Positions 4,824 to 5,680 of a stretch of DNA of 5,680 nt are shown here, in pieces. Under the pieces are notes generated by a model. The model was not told the origin of the DNA. It did no database searches and worked only from the letters and a program-made list of their open reading frames with translations. The position numbers and the translations under genes are program-made. Origin of the DNA: an uncultured Collinsella sp. (GTDB lineage Bacteria; Actinomycetota; Coriobacteriia; Coriobacteriales; Coriobacteriaceae); assembly GCA_900545905.1 (NCBI GenBank), contig URBA01000106.1:1-5680 (forward strand). Reading direction: 5' to 3'. How positions within the stretch are numbered: the first letter of the stretch is position 1; each line of letters begins with the position of its first letter.

Positions 4824-5465
4824 ATGTTCGATCAGTTCTACACCACGCTTGAATCCCTGGGCATCGTGCCGGTCGTCGTGCTCGATAAGGTCGAGGACGC
4901 CGCACCGCTCGCCCACGCCCTTATGGCAGCTGGCATGAAGTCCGCCGAGGTCACCTTCCGCACCGCCTGCGCCGCCGAGTGCATCGCCGCCATGGCTGAG
5001 GCCGAGCCCGAGATGTGCGTCGGCGCCGGCACCGTCCTGACTGTCGAGCAGGTTGAGCAGGCCCGCGCCGCCGGTGCCAAGTTCATCGTCTCCCCGGGTT
5101 ACAACGAGGACGTTGTAAAGCACTGCATCGACATCGACCTGCCCGTCCTTCCCGGCACCGTGACCCCCTCCGAGGTTACCGCCGCCGAGAACCTGGGCCT
5201 CAAGGTCACCAAGTTCTTCCCCGCTGCTCAGTACGGCGGCCTGAACACCATCAAGGCCCTCGCTGCTCCGTTTGTCGGCCATCGCTTTATGCCCACCGGC
5301 GGCGTGAGCACCGCCAACGTCGAGGAGTACCTGAGCTCCTCCGCCATCATCGCCTGCGGTGGCACCTGGATGGTCAAGCCCGCCCTGTTCGCCGACGGCG
5401 ACTTCTCCAAGGTCGAACAGATTGCCCGCGAGGCCATGGACGTCGTCAAGAAGGTCCGCGGCTAG
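4824..5465 (+). CDS. eda: 2-keto-3-deoxy-6-phosphogluconate (KDPG) aldolase
   Basis: A class I aldolase of 213 residues, the usual length for this family (E. coli Eda is 213). It splits KDPG into pyruvate and glyceraldehyde-3-phosphate through a Schiff base. The catalytic Glu42 is in AEVTFRT (41-47), the glycine turn VGAGTVL at 66-72, IVSPGYN at 88-94, the Schiff-base Lys130 in VTKFFPA (128-134), and the phosphate-binding region is in PTGGVS (157-162) and CGGTWM (178-183). All key residues are present, so it should be active as a trimeric (beta/alpha)8 barrel in the cytosol. The ATG at 4824 is chosen because AAAGGA (4813-4818) lies 5 bases upstream and the protein start MFDQFY fits the family; the open frame back to 4716 runs through the hairpin spacer. 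It takes the product of the KdgK kinase upstream. It is followed by a strong terminator. The family also contains KHG and 2-keto-3-deoxy-6-phosphogalactonate aldolases, but the KDG kinase neighbour favours KDPG. Confidence 0.96.
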   Translation: MFDQFYTTLESLGIVPVVVLDKVEDAAPLAHALMAAGMKSAEVTFRTACAAECIAAMAEAEPEMCVGAGTVLTVEQVEQARAAGAKFIVSPGYNEDVVKHCIDIDLPVLPGTVTPSEVTAAENLGLKVTKFFPAAQYGGLNTIKALAAPFVGHRFMPTGGVSTANVEEYLSSSAIIACGGTWMVKPALFADGDFSKVEQIAREAMDVVKKVRG

Positions 5466-5483
5466 GTTTAGCTCTCTATCGTG

Positions 5484-5520
5484 AAAGGGGGCGTGCCCTA
5501 GACCTCGCCCCTTTTCTCTT
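5484..5520 (+). terminator. Intrinsic terminator after eda
   Basis: AAAGGGGGCG (5484-5493) pairs over 10 positions (one G-U) with CGCCCCTTTT (5506-5515) around a 12-base loop, and a T-rich tail TTTTCTCTT runs to 5520. It begins 18 bases after the eda stop and is the expected end of the kdgK-eda transcript. Confidence 0.9.
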
Positions 5521-5621
5521 AAAGCGGCTCGGAAGCGCGCCGTTTCCGTCACGAGCAAGAATCAAAACCGTCTTGCATGCTGATAGAACGTGACGGAAGC
5601 GACACGCCCCCGAGCCGCTTT
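5521..5621. repeat. Long imperfect inverted repeat (about 101 bp)
   Basis: The arms 5521-5553 and 5589-5621 pair at 29 of 33 positions (one G-U). The outer 12 bp (AAAGCGGCTCGG with CCGAGCCGCTTT) are perfect. The inner 13 bp from CGTTTCCGTCACG contain one wobble. The 35-base loop contains a further hairpin, GCAAGA (5555-5560) with TCTTGC (5571-5576). It starts directly after the eda terminator. It could be a terminator for a gene entering from the right, a small mobile repeat, or a structured RNA. No flanking duplication is seen. Confidence 0.85.
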
Positions 5622-5631
5622 GCTTTCCCGG

Positions 5632-5679
5632 TCAATCAACCGACTCAACATAATCCAGTCCACCAAAACAGCTGCGGCA
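5632..5679 (-). CDS. Possible 3' end of a minus-strand gene (partial)
   Basis: On the minus strand one frame entering the window reads CRSCFGGLDYVESVD then TGA (5632-5634), 10 bases before the large inverted repeat. This spacing suits a gene end followed by a terminator, and C-x-x-C is seen in short zinc ribbons. Fifteen codons are too few for a firm call. Another minus frame is open longer, running past the window edge from about 5564, which weakens this choice. No family is recognised. Confidence 0.2.
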   Translation of the reverse strand, partial: CRSCFGGLDYVESVD

Positions 5680-5680
5680 C

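Noticed and set aside
4686..5558. 290-codon minus-strand open frame across eda
   Set aside because: It is an antisense shadow: it covers the aldolase gene and its terminator and has a low-complexity Gly/Asp/Leu-rich composition.
5564..5678. Longer minus-strand frame running through the large inverted repeat
   Set aside because: It would place coding sequence through a near-perfect hairpin, and its residues look random. The shorter frame ending at 5632 fits the layout better, but is itself weak.

Overview
The window is about 5.7 kb of high-GC bacterial DNA that begins at an assembly artefact: a Nextera read-1 transposase adapter occupies bases 4-36, so the first real genomic base is about 37 and the window starts at a contig end. 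C-ending codons, a GlnR-type OmpR regulator beside glnA and the overall gene style suggest an actinobacterium. A gut Coriobacteriia member (Collinsella-like) is my best guess, made from general resemblance and not from a search.

Left half, minus strand (about 81-3317). Reading right to left there is a LacI-family repressor (2307-3317), then a type I glutamine-synthetase homologue (glnA-like, 835-2172), then an atypical OmpR/GlnR-like response regulator (122-784) 50 bp downstream of glnA, closed by an intrinsic terminator at 81-117. The glnA/regulator pair looks like one nitrogen-related operon. The GS homologue keeps the fold and most nucleotide- and glutamate-loop residues. It has lost three of the six metal-binding residues of type I GS (Glu to Ala184, Glu to Gly191, His to Phe240) and has further active-site changes, so it may be a pseudoenzyme. 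Its partner regulator has a receiver domain without the usual phosphorylation pocket. Together they could be a ligand-sensing pair and not a biosynthetic operon.

Right half, plus strand (3364-5520). The control region divergent to the LacI gene contains a promoter, a tandem LacI-type operator (12-bp direct repeat, one copy inside a near-palindrome) and an 18-bp perfect inverted repeat in the transcribed leader. The left arm of that repeat carries a Shine-Dalgarno sequence for a possible 28-codon leader ORF that overlaps the kdgK start. Next come 2-keto-3-deoxygluconate kinase (kdgK, 3534-4568), a 255-bp C-rich, G-poor spacer with several hairpins, and KDPG aldolase (eda/kdgA, 4824-5465), which ends at a strong terminator (5484-5520). 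Kinase plus aldolase convert KDG to KDPG and then to pyruvate and glyceraldehyde-3-phosphate, the shared lower branch of uronate/pectin catabolism. The LacI protein is the likely local repressor. Its N-terminus appears displaced by a one-base frameshift.

Right edge (5521-5680). A long imperfect inverted repeat (33-nt arms, about 101 bp overall) follows the eda terminator. Beyond it there may be the last 15 codons of a minus-strand gene running in from outside. I saw no tRNA, rRNA, CRISPR array or insertion sequence.
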